Shown one piece after another: positions 43,292-52,072 of a stretch of DNA of 64,000 nucleotides. The notes under the pieces are model-generated. The model was not told where the DNA came from. It saw nothing but the letters and a program-made list of their open reading frames with translations, and made no database searches. Location: assembly GCA_030747075.1 (NCBI GenBank), contig JASLLL010000001.1:1-64000 (forward strand), written 5' to 3'. Positions within the stretch are counted from its first letter, which is position 1. Each line of letters starts with the position of its first letter. A program made the translations under genes and the position numbers. The DNA is from Gemmatimonadota bacterium. GTDB taxonomy: Bacteria > ARS69.

Positions 43292-45507
43292 GCGTGACTC
43301 CTTTCTCTGGCCGCCTCCAGTATGAGGCCTTCGGCCGCCAGCGCTTTCAGAAAACTGCCCGCGTCCGCACGGATCGCGGGGTCCAGGCCCTGAAGAACTT
43401 CCTGAGTGGTGCGGTCACCGCGACACGACGCCAGCAGTTCCGCCCCTTCCGGCGACAGACACGCCACTTCGCCGGAACGCGGATCCAGCACGAGTACCGC
43501 CTTCGACGGAGCGATCGGTGAAACCGTCCGGTCCAGCGTCTCCAGCACTTCGCCGCTGATCAGGTCGAACTGGTAGCGCGGCAGCGTCAGTCCATCGGTG
43601 GCCGCCTCCAATGCGGTGTCCACTTCATCGCGATCGAAACGAATGGGAAGAACGCGAAGCCCTGCCGCTGCCGAGGGACGATCCGGAAGGCCGCCGGGCG
43701 CCGACCGCTCCCGGAACGCCCCCTCCATCAGCGCGTCGACGCTTCCCGCCTTCACGAGGTAAAGGAAGTAGTGGGACTTCAGTTCGTGATAGAGAACATT
43801 CCGATTCTGAAAGACCGGCAGGTGGCTCTTGAGGCGGCGCAGCATCTCCATGTACATCCGGCGCGCACGCGCGCGGTCCATTCCGCTGCCGGTTCGGAAG
43901 TCGTGGTAGATCTGGAGATCCGTGCTCTCTTCTGGGAACACCTCGGCGATGTCAAAGTCCTTCGGTCGGCGAAACACCTCGGACTTGTAGTCGAGATAGA
44001 ACACGCGAAGGCTGACCTCTTCGAAATAGCGGCTGTTCTCCACCAGCGTGTTCAGCGTGAGTTGCGCTTCCTCTTCCGTCTCGGTGGGGAACCCGACCAT
44101 GACATAGAGAGTGACGGAGATGCCTGCATCATGGACTCGACGGATGACCTCCATGCCAAGCTCCGGATCCGACCCCTTGCACATGAGATCGAGAACGCGG
44201 CGGCTCGCGGATTCGTATCCGAAAGCCAGGCGGCGACACCCGGCCTCGGCAAGTTGCGCGCAGACCTCCGGGGTGAACACCTCCGGTTCGAGCTTGGCGT
44301 CGCACCACCAGTCGATATCGAGATTCGCCTCCAGAAGCGCTTCGGGAAGACGGCGCACCATGCTCGGCGGGAGGTCTTCGATGGGGAAGTAGAAGTGCCG
44401 GGACCCCCAGCGCTCCTTGAGGAAAGCGATGTCCTCCACCGTCTTTTCGATCGAGCGACCCCGATAGCCGGGGCCGATCACTTCATGAAGCGTGCAGAAC
44501 ACGCACTTGCCCCAGTAGCACCCTCGTGTGATCGCCAGCGGAATGATGAACTCCGGCGAGAAGTACAGGTCCAGCGGCATCCCCTCGAAGTCCGGCGTCG
44601 GGAGTGAATCGATGGGAAGCGGTTCGATGCGCGGGTTCGAACAGACTTCGCCGTCAGGGTTGCGGAAGATGATGTTCGGGATGTTCTCAATGGTGGCGCA
44701 GGTGGCGATCGCTTCGGCGATTTGCGAGAACGGCCGCTCCCCCTCCAGGACGACGAGCGTGTCAAGGAGATCGAACACATCGGGGCGCTTCGCGAGTTTC
44801 TCGCCCAGGTAGGCAACCAGTCCGCCCCCCACCGAGACATGCACTTCCGGCTTCCACTCCTTCAGCATGGCCGCAAGCGTGAGCGCGGGAATCGCCTGGC
44901 TTGCAAAGGTAAGCGAGATCCCGACGAGGTCCGGGTTGAGTGCGCGAATCTGAGGCATCGTGACTTCGCGGAAGAACTCGATGAATGGATTCCCTTCCGC
45001 GTCTGCGGCCCCTGCCAGGAGGTCGTCTGTTCGCTGCACCGAGTGGCGCATGGAGAATCCGTGCGGCGTAAAAGAGGTGGGGTGATGTTCCGCACTCACG
45101 AGCGCCAGTCCATGCTCGATACAGCGCGCAGCCCGCGTGTACTCCTCGTAGTCGTAGAAGCGATCGGGGTCGCGCAGGGCCGCCTTCGCGTCTTCGATCT
45201 CCTCCACGACCCAGTCGCCGGCGACTTCCGCCTGCGTGAAGCTCCGGTACGCGGACATCTCCGCGTAACCGAGGTGGGCGCGCGACTCCAGCTGGCGGAG
45301 ACGCCCGGACATGCGAATGCGATCGAGCGACTGAGACAATCGCGACCGGGAAAGAAAGTAGTGGCAGGCCTCGATGTTCGCGTCCATGACATGGGTGTCA
45401 GGGAAGCCTTCCTGTCGCAGGTAGGCGGCCAATGTGGGGAGCGCGAGGTAAGGCTGCGTGAAGTGCGCCTGGGGCGGAAAGAGAAGAAGCGTACGCATGC
45501 TGTTCAT
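43288..45507 (-). CDS. B12-binding-type radical SAM enzyme with C-terminal PqqD-like (RRE) domain
   Basis: This encodes 739 residues. The N-terminal 280 residues resemble a cobalamin-binding Rossmann domain (TLLLFPPQAHFTQPYLALPT; PDLVGISLTFASQAIPALTL; VSVGGGL), but no DxHxxG motif is seen. The radical SAM core begins with RGCYWGKCVFC (C330, C335, C338), so four residues rather than three separate the first two Cys. FGYESASRRVLDLMCKGSD and VTLYVMVGFPTETEEEA follow, as expected. Residues about 660-735 (LVLDPRSGEVACLSPEGAEL, then FLKALAAEGLILE) match the PqqD fold, the RiPP-precursor recognition element. It is coupled by 4-bp overlaps to a CRTAC1 protein upstream and a 59-residue peptide downstream. 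Confidence 0.85.
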   Translation of the reverse strand: MNSMRTLLLFPPQAHFTQPYLALPTLAAYLRQEGFPDTHVMDANIEACHYFLSRSRLSQSLDRIRMSGRLRQLESRAHLGYAEMSAYRSFTQAEVAGDWVVEEIEDAKAALRDPDRFYDYEEYTRAARCIEHGLALVSAEHHPTSFTPHGFSMRHSVQRTDDLLAGAADAEGNPFIEFFREVTMPQIRALNPDLVGISLTFASQAIPALTLAAMLKEWKPEVHVSVGGGLVAYLGEKLAKRPDVFDLLDTLVVLEGERPFSQIAEAIATCATIENIPNIIFRNPDGEVCSNPRIEPLPIDSLPTPDFEGMPLDLYFSPEFIIPLAITRGCYWGKCVFCTLHEVIGPGYRGRSIEKTVEDIAFLKERWGSRHFYFPIEDLPPSMVRRLPEALLEANLDIDWWCDAKLEPEVFTPEVCAQLAEAGCRRLAFGYESASRRVLDLMCKGSDPELGMEVIRRVHDAGISVTLYVMVGFPTETEEEAQLTLNTLVENSRYFEEVSLRVFYLDYKSEVFRRPKDFDIAEVFPEESTDLQIYHDFRTGSGMDRARARRMYMEMLRRLKSHLPVFQNRNVLYHELKSHYFLYLVKAGSVDALMEGAFRERSAPGGLPDRPSAAAGLRVLPIRFDRDEVDTALEAATDGLTLPRYQFDLISGEVLETLDRTVSPIAPSKAVLVLDPRSGEVACLSPEGAELLASCRGDRTTQEVLQGLDPAIRADAGSFLKALAAEGLILEAARERSHA

Positions 45508-47255
45508 CGGGTGCCCCGGGTCTCGAAGGCGGGAGAAGGTTCGACAATGGTGAGAACTCGATCCACGGGCACGCCTTCAACAACCGCCACGCTGCCGGAG
45601 GGCCAGCGCACTTCCACGCGATCCACCCACGCCGTCCCGCCAAGGCCAAAGCGCGTGCGCGGGTCGTGGGACGAGTAGATGCCCTGATTCGGCAGAACCC
45701 ACGCCGTGCGTGTCCGGCCACCCGCCGTCACGCGAACCCGTGCGCCGTAGGAGTCGCGGTTGCTCTTCGTGCCCTTGGGGAGAACGGCAATCCAGTGCCC
45801 CTGTGCACGCGTACGGTTCTCAAGAAGTCGCGGTCGGGAATCCATGTCGACGATGAGTAGATCGAGATCCCCGTCCTCATCCGCATCGGCGACCGCAACG
45901 CCGCGACTGGACTTCAAGACCGCCATCGGACCCGCCGGATCGAAGAGAACTTCCCGGAAGTGCGGCGGCTCCCCGGGGAAGGTCTCGTTCAAGAAGAACT
46001 GGTCCGGCATCTCCCAGGGAGACAGACCGATCGCGGGTCCGTCCGGGTAAACATGGCCGTTCGCGACAAAGAGATCGAGATCGCCATCGAACTCCACATC
46101 CAGGAAGGCGCATCCCCAGCCGAGTCGGTCGATCACAGGTTCGTGCAACCCGGCGGCAGCCCCTTCGTCGGTGAAGAACCCGTGGCCGTCGTTGATGTAG
46201 AGGTTGTTCGGTTCGGTGTCGAAGTTGGTGACATAGAGATCCGGGTCGCCGTCGTCGTCGATGTCCGAAACGGCGATTCCCATCCCCGCCTGAAACCGAC
46301 CGTTCGCTCCGCGCGCGAATCCGCGTGCCTCTCCCTCTTCGGCAAAGTGCCCGCCGCCCCGATTCATGAAGAGGTTGTTCGCCTGCGCATCATTCGCGAC
46401 GAGAAGATCCAGCCAACCGTCCTCGTCTACATCACAAAAGACCGCGCCATAGGAGCAGAGCGGCTTCTCAAGGAGCAGGCCGCGTGCCTTGGCGGATTCG
46501 GTGAAGTGACCGGTCCCGTCGTTTACGAAAAGCGCGTTGGCCTCTCCGATGTTGATGCCGGGGTTTTCGGCTTCCGGACCCCACATGACCGCGACCCCCT
46601 CGATCATGAGAGGCTCGCCGCCCGCGGGCGGGTTCAGGGGATCGAACACGACATACGATGCCACGAAGAGATCCAGGTCGCCGTCGTTGTCGATGTCGCC
46701 AAACGCCGCGCGCGCGCTCCAGCGATCGCTGGCGGCTCCGCGCGGAACTCCCTCGGAGGCGAAGGTTCCGTCGCCCTGATTTACATAGAATGCGTCCTGA
46801 CCGAGATTCGCCACATAGAGGTCCGGGTCGCCGTCGTTGTCGATGTCGCCGACCGCACACCCGTTCCCCCATCCGCGGTCACCGACTCCCGCCTTCTCCG
46901 TCACATCGGTGAAGCGCCAGTCGCCGTCGTTCCGATAGAGGCGGTTTGCCGCGTCCGGGAGGTAGCGAAGCCGTGCGCCACCGTCTATCGCCTCAATCCC
47001 GTTTCCGTTGACCATGTAGATGTCGAGATCTCCGTCCCCGTCGTAGTCCAGCCAGGCGGCTCCACACCCGTTGCTCTCGGGGATGAACATTCGGTCCCCC
47101 CCGCACAGGTTTGGAACGGTGAGGCCAGCCTCCACCGCGCGGTCCACAAAGACCGGCTGGGCCGCGACGGGACGAAAGGGTAGAAACGCGAAGAGAAGAA
47201 GCGGCACGACCCGGGACAGGCGCTCCGGAAGTGGGGGGGAAATGCAGGCTGACAT
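45504..47255 (-). CDS. Secreted CRTAC1-like protein (FG-GAP/VCBS repeats, ASPIC/UnbV domain)
   Basis: This encodes 583 residues from the ATG at 47255; a longer reading adds 92 residues that lie before the signal peptide. The signal peptide reads SRVVPLLLFAFLPFRPVAAQ. About seven FG-GAP/VCBS repeats of the type DIDNDGDPDLYVANLGQDAF follow; they fold as a propeller and bind calcium through the D-x-D-x-D-G loops. The last 90 residues (ENRTRAQGHWIAVLPKGTKS; VRVTAGGRTRTAWV; RVEVRWPSGSVAVVEG) are the ASPIC/UnbV domain. It is a presumed extracellular binding protein. It is the first gene of the three-gene unit with the radical SAM enzyme. Confidence 0.88.
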   Translation of the reverse strand: MSACISPPLPERLSRVVPLLLFAFLPFRPVAAQPVFVDRAVEAGLTVPNLCGGDRMFIPESNGCGAAWLDYDGDGDLDIYMVNGNGIEAIDGGARLRYLPDAANRLYRNDGDWRFTDVTEKAGVGDRGWGNGCAVGDIDNDGDPDLYVANLGQDAFYVNQGDGTFASEGVPRGAASDRWSARAAFGDIDNDGDLDLFVASYVVFDPLNPPAGGEPLMIEGVAVMWGPEAENPGINIGEANALFVNDGTGHFTESAKARGLLLEKPLCSYGAVFCDVDEDGWLDLLVANDAQANNLFMNRGGGHFAEEGEARGFARGANGRFQAGMGIAVSDIDDDGDPDLYVTNFDTEPNNLYINDGHGFFTDEGAAAGLHEPVIDRLGWGCAFLDVEFDGDLDLFVANGHVYPDGPAIGLSPWEMPDQFFLNETFPGEPPHFREVLFDPAGPMAVLKSSRGVAVADADEDGDLDLLIVDMDSRPRLLENRTRAQGHWIAVLPKGTKSNRDSYGARVRVTAGGRTRTAWVLPNQGIYSSHDPRTRFGLGGTAWVDRVEVRWPSGSVAVVEGVPVDRVLTIVEPSPAFETRGTR

Positions 47256-47669
47256 GTCTCGATCCCGTTTGTGTGTGGGCGGAAACCACCCGTGGGGCCT
47301 TCGCCCGGCACCGTATCCGACGCGGGAAGCGGGGTCAACAAAGTGCCGGGCAGCAGGGGGTGGTTGTGCGGTGAGAGGCGGCCTCAGGCCATTTTCCACC
47401 GGTGTTGCGAAGAGTGTGGGTGGCCCGGAGACGGCACTTCCGACACTGCCAGCCCCGCCACAAGCCTGCCATTCTGGCAGCGTCGTGCCCGACTCGCTGT
47501 CCGGCACCCGATCCTTCGCGCAGCCCACCACGCCTGGCCGCTACCGTAACTCGTGGCCTGTTCGTATCTTACCGGACACCTGCCGCCCTCTTCCCCTTTC
47601 GGCACGACCCTTGCGAGGTCCTCCGCCGACATATTCCGTCACCCTACCTGTCCAACCGGAGGGAATCTC
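47256..47669. other. Divergent intergenic region between the CRTAC1 gene and dnaK
   Basis: These 414 bp contain no convincing gene. On the plus strand, CTTGCGA, 13 bp, then CATATT, about 25-55 bp before the dnaK ATG, loosely resembles a heat-shock (sigma32) promoter. No CIRCE element (TTAGCACTC-N9-GAGTGCTAA) is present. GGAGGG precedes the dnaK ATG. Confidence 0.4.
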
Positions 47670-49586
47670 ATGGGCAAGATCATCGGTATCGACCTCGGCA
47701 CCACCAACTCGTGCGTCGCGGTCCTCGAAGGCGGGGATCCCGTCGTCATCGCAAACGACCAGGGCAACCGCACCACACCGTCGGTCGCGGCCTTCACCGA
47801 CGGCGACGAACGCCTTGTCGGCGAAGTCGCCAAGCGGCAGGCCGTCACCAACCCGACCAACACCGTCTATTCCATCAAACGCTTCATGGGCCGACGCTAC
47901 GACGAGGTCGGCACCGAGATCACCGAAGTGCCCTTCAAGGTCGTCAAGGGCGGGAACGGTGACGCGCGTGTCGAGATTGGCGGGAAGACCTACTCGCCGC
48001 CGGAGATCAGTGCCATGACGCTTCAGCGAATGAAGCGCGTCGCGGAGGAGTACCTGGGGCAGGAAGTCACGGAAGCCGTGATCACTGTGCCTGCGTACTT
48101 CAACGACTCCCAGCGACAGGCCACCAAGGACGCCGGAAAGATCGCCGGCCTCGAAGTCAAGCGCATCATCAACGAACCCACTGCCGCAGCGCTCTCCTAC
48201 GGCCTCGACAAGAAGACCAACGAGAAGATCGCTGTCTTCGATCTGGGCGGCGGGACCTTTGACATCTCCATTCTGGAACTTGCCGACAGCGTCTTTGAGG
48301 TGAAGTCCACCAACGGGGACACGCATCTCGGCGGAGACGACTGGGACCAGGCCATCATCGACTGGCTCGCTGAAGAGTTCATGAAGGAGAACCCCGGCAT
48401 CGACCTTCGCAAGGACCCGATGGCACTCCAGCGCCTGAAGGAGGCCGCCGAGAAAGCGAAGTGCGAACTCTCGACCGTCCCCGAGACGGATGTGAACCTT
48501 CCCTTCGTCACGGCGGACAACACCGGCCCGAAGCACCTGAACATCAAGCTCGGGCGTGCGGCTTTCGAACGCATCACGGACGCCCTCTTCGAGCGGCTGA
48601 AGGACCCGTGCCTGGGGGCACTCTCCGATGCATCCATGTCGCCGTCGGACATCGACGAGATCGTGCTCGTCGGAGGCTCCACGCGCATCCCCCGCGTCCG
48701 GGAGATCGTGAAGGAGATCTTCGGCAAGGAACCGCATCACGGCGTGAACCCGGACGAGGTGGTCGCGGTCGGCGCAGCCATCCAGGGCGGAGTTCTCTCG
48801 GGTGAGCGGAAGGATGTTCTGCTTCTGGATGTGACGCCGCTCTCGCTCGGCATCGAGACGCTCGGTGGTGTCTGCACGAAACTCATCGACCGCAACACGA
48901 CCATCCCGACACGCAAGAGCCAGGTCTTCTCCACGGCATCCGACAGTCAGCCGGAAGTGGAGATTCATGTGCTCCAGGGCGAGCGCGAGATGGCCGTGCA
49001 CAACCGGACGATCGGCAAGTTCAAGCTCGCCGGCATCCCGCCCGCACCGCGCGGTGTGCCGCAGATCGAAGTGACCTTCAACATCGACGCGAACGGCATC
49101 ATGGAAGTCTCCGCGGTGGACAAGGCCACCAGCAAGGAGCAGTCGATCAAGATCGAGGCGTCGAGCGGGCTCTCCGAATCCGAGATCGACAAGATGGTCC
49201 AGGACGCGGAAACGCACGCCTCGGAGGACAGCGAGACGCGCGAGAAGGTGGATGTTCGCAATGCGGCGGATCAGGCCGTCTACCAGACGGAGAAGCAGAT
49301 GGCCGAACTGGCGGACAAGATGGACGACGCAGCGAAGAAGCGCATCACGGATGCCACCGAGGCGGTGAAGCAGGCGCTCACCACCGAGGACACGACCGCG
49401 ATGAAGGACGCGACCGAAACGCTGCAGAAGGCATGGCACGAGGAAGCCGGCAAGCTGTATGCACAGGCCTCGGATGCCGCCGGGGCGGAGCAGGCGGAGG
49501 GTGGGCCGCAGGCGGAAGAACCCGCGTCCGCAGACGGCGAACCGATCGACGCGGACTACGAAGTCGTGGACGAGGAAAAGAAGTAG
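47670..49586 (+). CDS. dnaK: Molecular chaperone DnaK (Hsp70)
   Basis: This encodes 638 residues from the ATG at 47670, which follows GGAGGG; the longer reading has an unrelated lead. Hsp70 signatures are complete: [17 protein letters not shown] at the N-terminus, [16 protein letters not shown], and [16 protein letters not shown] in the ATPase domain. The linker [19 protein letters not shown] leads to the substrate-binding domain and a helical lid, with an acidic tail ending [12 protein letters not shown]. It is an ATP-driven folding chaperone in the cytosol. Neither dnaJ nor grpE is next to it, so this is an isolated dnaK copy. It is followed by a hairpin terminator and can serve as the best phylogenetic marker in the window. 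Confidence 0.98.
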   Translation: MGKIIGIDLGTTNSCVAVLEGGDPVVIANDQGNRTTPSVAAFTDGDERLVGEVAKRQAVTNPTNTVYSIKRFMGRRYDEVGTEITEVPFKVVKGGNGDARVEIGGKTYSPPEISAMTLQRMKRVAEEYLGQEVTEAVITVPAYFNDSQRQATKDAGKIAGLEVKRIINEPTAAALSYGLDKKTNEKIAVFDLGGGTFDISILELADSVFEVKSTNGDTHLGGDDWDQAIIDWLAEEFMKENPGIDLRKDPMALQRLKEAAEKAKCELSTVPETDVNLPFVTADNTGPKHLNIKLGRAAFERITDALFERLKDPCLGALSDASMSPSDIDEIVLVGGSTRIPRVREIVKEIFGKEPHHGVNPDEVVAVGAAIQGGVLSGERKDVLLLDVTPLSLGIETLGGVCTKLIDRNTTIPTRKSQVFSTASDSQPEVEIHVLQGEREMAVHNRTIGKFKLAGIPPAPRGVPQIEVTFNIDANGIMEVSAVDKATSKEQSIKIEASSGLSESEIDKMVQDAETHASEDSETREKVDVRNAADQAVYQTEKQMAELADKMDDAAKKRITDATEAVKQALTTEDTTAMKDATETLQKAWHEEAGKLYAQASDAAGAEQAEGGPQAEEPASADGEPIDADYEVVDEEKK

Positions 49587-49611
49587 CCTCTTTCGCGCAA
49601 GAGTGACACGG

Positions 49612-49637
49612 GGCCGGATGCCTTGCGGTGTCCGGCC
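49612..49637 (+). terminator. Hairpin terminator after dnaK
   Basis: GGCCGGA (49612-49618) pairs with TCCGGCC (49631-49637), with two further G-C pairs inside and a TTGC loop, 26 bp after the dnaK stop. The following T-run is weak. Confidence 0.55.
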
Positions 49638-49660
49638 CTCCTGCGCGGGTGTGCGCCGGT

Positions 49661-49688
49661 TTCGCCTGGCCGCCAACCCTGCTATACT
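49661..49688 (+). promoter_or_regulatory. Extended -10 promoter of the PHP-domain gene
   Basis: TTCGCC (49661-49666), a 16-bp spacer and TATACT (49683-49688), with an upstream TG giving TGCTATACT, are present 71 bp before the ATG at 49760. The nonamer is identical to the one before the beta-helix gene. Confidence 0.5.
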
Positions 49689-49759
49689 GTTCGCAGATCA
49701 TCTCCCCCAGCACCCCGGATCCGCATCACGCCACGAGGCGGCGGAAGGAGAACTCCCTG

Positions 49760-51820
49760 ATGACTTCCCGAGTTGTGCGCCCGTTGCTCATCGCGGCTCT
49801 TCTTGCTGCTGCCGCCCAGGCCAACGCCCAGTACACGCTGTACTATGGGAACTTCCACAGCCACTGCAGCCTCTCCGACGACGCGGCCGGGTCCGGGACG
49901 CCTGCGGAGGCGTTCCAGTACGCTCGCGACACGGCGGGAATCGATGTGCTGGCGCTGACGGATCACACGCACTACATGTCCACCTACGAATACAACACGC
50001 TCCGAACCGACGCCACCACCTACACGCAAAACGGAGTCTTCGTCGCGATCGCCGCGCAGGAGCACGGCAGCCTTTCAACGAGCGCGTCCGGGGCCTTCGG
50101 GCACATGAACATCTACGACTCCATCTCTCTCATCCCGCAGTACGATAACGGCACGGACTATCGGTACAACCTGCTCGGCACCTACTCCTGGATAGCCACC
50201 CGCACCGACGCCACCTCGGGGGCGCCGCTTGTAGGGACATTCAATCACCCGTACAGCACCGGTGGCGCCGGGATCTGGGCACGGTTCCAGGACTTCACCT
50301 ACAGCACGACCGGAGACATGGGCGTTCAGTTCATTGAGGTGCTGAACGGGAAACGCAGTTCCGCCTACGAGCCGGAGTACTTCGACTGCCTGTCCAAAGG
50401 CTGGCATGTCGGCGCACTCGGAAATCAGGACAATCACCAGGGCGAGTGGGGTGATCAGGTCAACAATGTCGGCAACATACCGCTCACGGGAATCTGGGCG
50501 CCGGCACTCACGAAGGCGGACATCCTCCAGGCGCTGGCGAACCGACGCACCTACGCCATGGAAGTGGATCCGGTGACCGACCGCATCTCGGTGGAGTTCC
50601 GCATGGACGGAAACTGGATGGGGTCGGAATACGGGTCCGCCGCGGACAGTCTTCAGGTGGAGGTCGTGGTTTCGGCCACCAACCCCGTCAGCAGCATCAA
50701 CCTCTTCCGGAACGGGATTCTTGTGAAGTCCACGGGTACCGGCGGCTCGCCGTCGTACACATGGAACACTTACGACACACCCGGCCCCGGTGAGTTCTCC
50801 TATGTCGTGCGCGTCTCCCAGGCGGACGGCGATCGCGCGTGGACCAGCCCCATCTGGGTGTCGTCCACATCTTCGTTCACCACGCCGTTGGCGCAGGTCA
50901 ACGAGGACGACGCAAACGGGCTTCCCGTCATGTGGTTCCAGAATGTGATGGTGCAGGGAATCGTCACCGTGGATACAGACACGCTCGACACAACGGACAA
51001 TCTCTTCTACCTCCAGGACGATACCGGGGGCGTTCAGGTCTGGGAGGTCGGCGCACAGACAACGCCGGTCGCTCTCGGAGACAATGTCCTCGTCTCCGGA
51101 TTCGTGAACACCTACCAGGGGCAGACCGTCATCATCCCCTCGTCCGTCCAGATCCAAAACTCCGGCGCAACCTCCCCCACTCCGGTGGAACTCTCCACGG
51201 CAAGCCTCGCTGCGGGCGGCGAACTCTACGAAGGGCAACTCGCCGTTCTCCGCAATGTCTCCACCGTCTCCGGCAGCTGGCCCGCCGCGGACACCAGCAC
51301 CGTCGTGACCGTGGACGACGGATCCGGCCCGTGCGACCTCTTCATCGACGGGGACACCTCCTGGGATGAACTGGGTGCGCCCGTGGAACCCTTCTCCATT
51401 ACGGGGATTCTCTGGCAGGAAGACACCAGCATGCCGTATCTTTCCGGCCATCGGCTGACGCCGCGCTATGCGGAGGACATCGTCAACCAGACCGGTGTCA
51501 ACGACCCCGTCGCTCTGCCGAACCACCACAGCATTCACGGAACGCGCATCACCGACAACACGCCGAACCCGTTCCGGCCGGCGACCACGATTCGCTTCGA
51601 GATCGCAGGGTCCCGGGAGGTGGCTGCCTCACTCGCGGTGTATGACATCACCGGCCGACGCGTTCGCACGCTCGTGCAGAAGACCCTGCCCCCGGGTGAG
51701 TTCGAAATCCTCTGGAACGGACGGGACTCTGACGGCCGAAAGCTCGCTGCGGGCGTCTACTTCGCAAGACTTCAGGCGGAGGGCGTGGAGGATTCTCGGA
51801 AGATGGTGCTGCTGAAATAG
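49760..51820 (+). CDS. Secreted PHP-domain phosphoesterase-like protein with OB-fold and FlgD-type tail
   Basis: This encodes 686 residues from the ATG at 49760, with AAGGAG nine bases upstream. A signal peptide covers residues 1-23. The PHP (CehA/McbA-like) metal-binding motifs are FHSHCSLSD (H33, H35) and LALTDHTHYM (D68, H69, H71), with NHPYSTGG and NQDNHQGEW further on, enough for a metal-dependent hydrolase site. About residues 370-540 look like a YhcR/OB-fold domain (VMVQGIVTVDTDTLDTTDNL; GDNVLVSGFVNTYQG). The last 85 residues are the FlgD-like sorting tail (NTPNPFRP; WNGRDSDGRKLAAGVYFARL, ending VLLK). Role: an exported phosphoesterase, perhaps acting on nucleic acids or phosphate esters; substrate unknown. 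Confidence 0.82.
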   Translation: MTSRVVRPLLIAALLAAAAQANAQYTLYYGNFHSHCSLSDDAAGSGTPAEAFQYARDTAGIDVLALTDHTHYMSTYEYNTLRTDATTYTQNGVFVAIAAQEHGSLSTSASGAFGHMNIYDSISLIPQYDNGTDYRYNLLGTYSWIATRTDATSGAPLVGTFNHPYSTGGAGIWARFQDFTYSTTGDMGVQFIEVLNGKRSSAYEPEYFDCLSKGWHVGALGNQDNHQGEWGDQVNNVGNIPLTGIWAPALTKADILQALANRRTYAMEVDPVTDRISVEFRMDGNWMGSEYGSAADSLQVEVVVSATNPVSSINLFRNGILVKSTGTGGSPSYTWNTYDTPGPGEFSYVVRVSQADGDRAWTSPIWVSSTSSFTTPLAQVNEDDANGLPVMWFQNVMVQGIVTVDTDTLDTTDNLFYLQDDTGGVQVWEVGAQTTPVALGDNVLVSGFVNTYQGQTVIIPSSVQIQNSGATSPTPVELSTASLAAGGELYEGQLAVLRNVSTVSGSWPAADTSTVVTVDDGSGPCDLFIDGDTSWDELGAPVEPFSITGILWQEDTSMPYLSGHRLTPRYAEDIVNQTGVNDPVALPNHHSIHGTRITDNTPNPFRPATTIRFEIAGSREVAASLAVYDITGRRVRTLVQKTLPPGEFEILWNGRDSDGRKLAAGVYFARLQAEGVEDSRKMVLLK

Positions 51821-51839
51821 GGCGGGCTTCGCTCCAGCC

Positions 51840-51926
51840 CGGCAACCCGTGTCCGCCGGTGTCTACTTCGTGCGATGGGATGACGGGGAGACCCGCGCGG
51901 CCGGGAAGGTCGTCGTTCTCGACTGA
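51840..51926 (+). pseudogene. Orphan 3' fragment of a FlgD-like sorting tail
   Basis: In a frame different from the preceding gene, RQPVSAGVYFVRWDDG leads to AAGKVVVLD and a TGA at 51924. This is the last 28 residues of a sorting module with its own stop codon. Nothing coding precedes it apart from the end of the PHP gene, 19 bp away. DNA identity to that gene's tail is low, so it is not a recent tandem copy. A strong hairpin follows 17 bp later, so the fragment seems to be the end of a lost gene that kept its terminator. Confidence 0.65.
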
Positions 51927-51942
51927 TTCCTCCCCGCAAGAC

Positions 51943-51988
51943 GCGCCCCGCCGGGCCGGTATCAAACCGGATCCCCGCGGGGCGCTTT
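51943..51988 (+). terminator. Strong two-part hairpin terminator
   Basis: GCGCCCCGC (51943-51951) pairs perfectly with GCGGGGCGC (51977-51985), and an inner CCGGT/ACCGG stem caps it. TTTCCCCT follows the outer stem. It ends transcription from the PHP gene and, originally, from the lost gene represented by the fragment just upstream. Confidence 0.7.
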
Positions 51989-52002
51989 CCCCTCCCATGC
52001 GC

Positions 52003-52008
52003 TATCAT
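52003..52008 (+). promoter_or_regulatory. Putative -10 box of the GH13 gene
   Basis: TATCAT lies 64 bp before the ATG at 52073, just after the terminator. No good -35 is visible, so this is tentative. Confidence 0.35.
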
Positions 52009-52072
52009 CCGCCCTCGGGAGTCCCCGCACCCGCGGTGCCCTCCCGCGACCCTGATCCCGAGGTGACCGACC

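Noticed and set aside
47256-47669. CIRCE element or HrcA site before dnaK
   Set aside because: No TTAGCACTC/GAGTGCTAA repeat is present.
47541-49676. 711-codon open frame antisense to dnaK
   Set aside because: It is the shadow of a GC-rich gene; the plus strand encodes an unmistakable Hsp70, and the antisense translation has no domain and runs through the flanking gaps.
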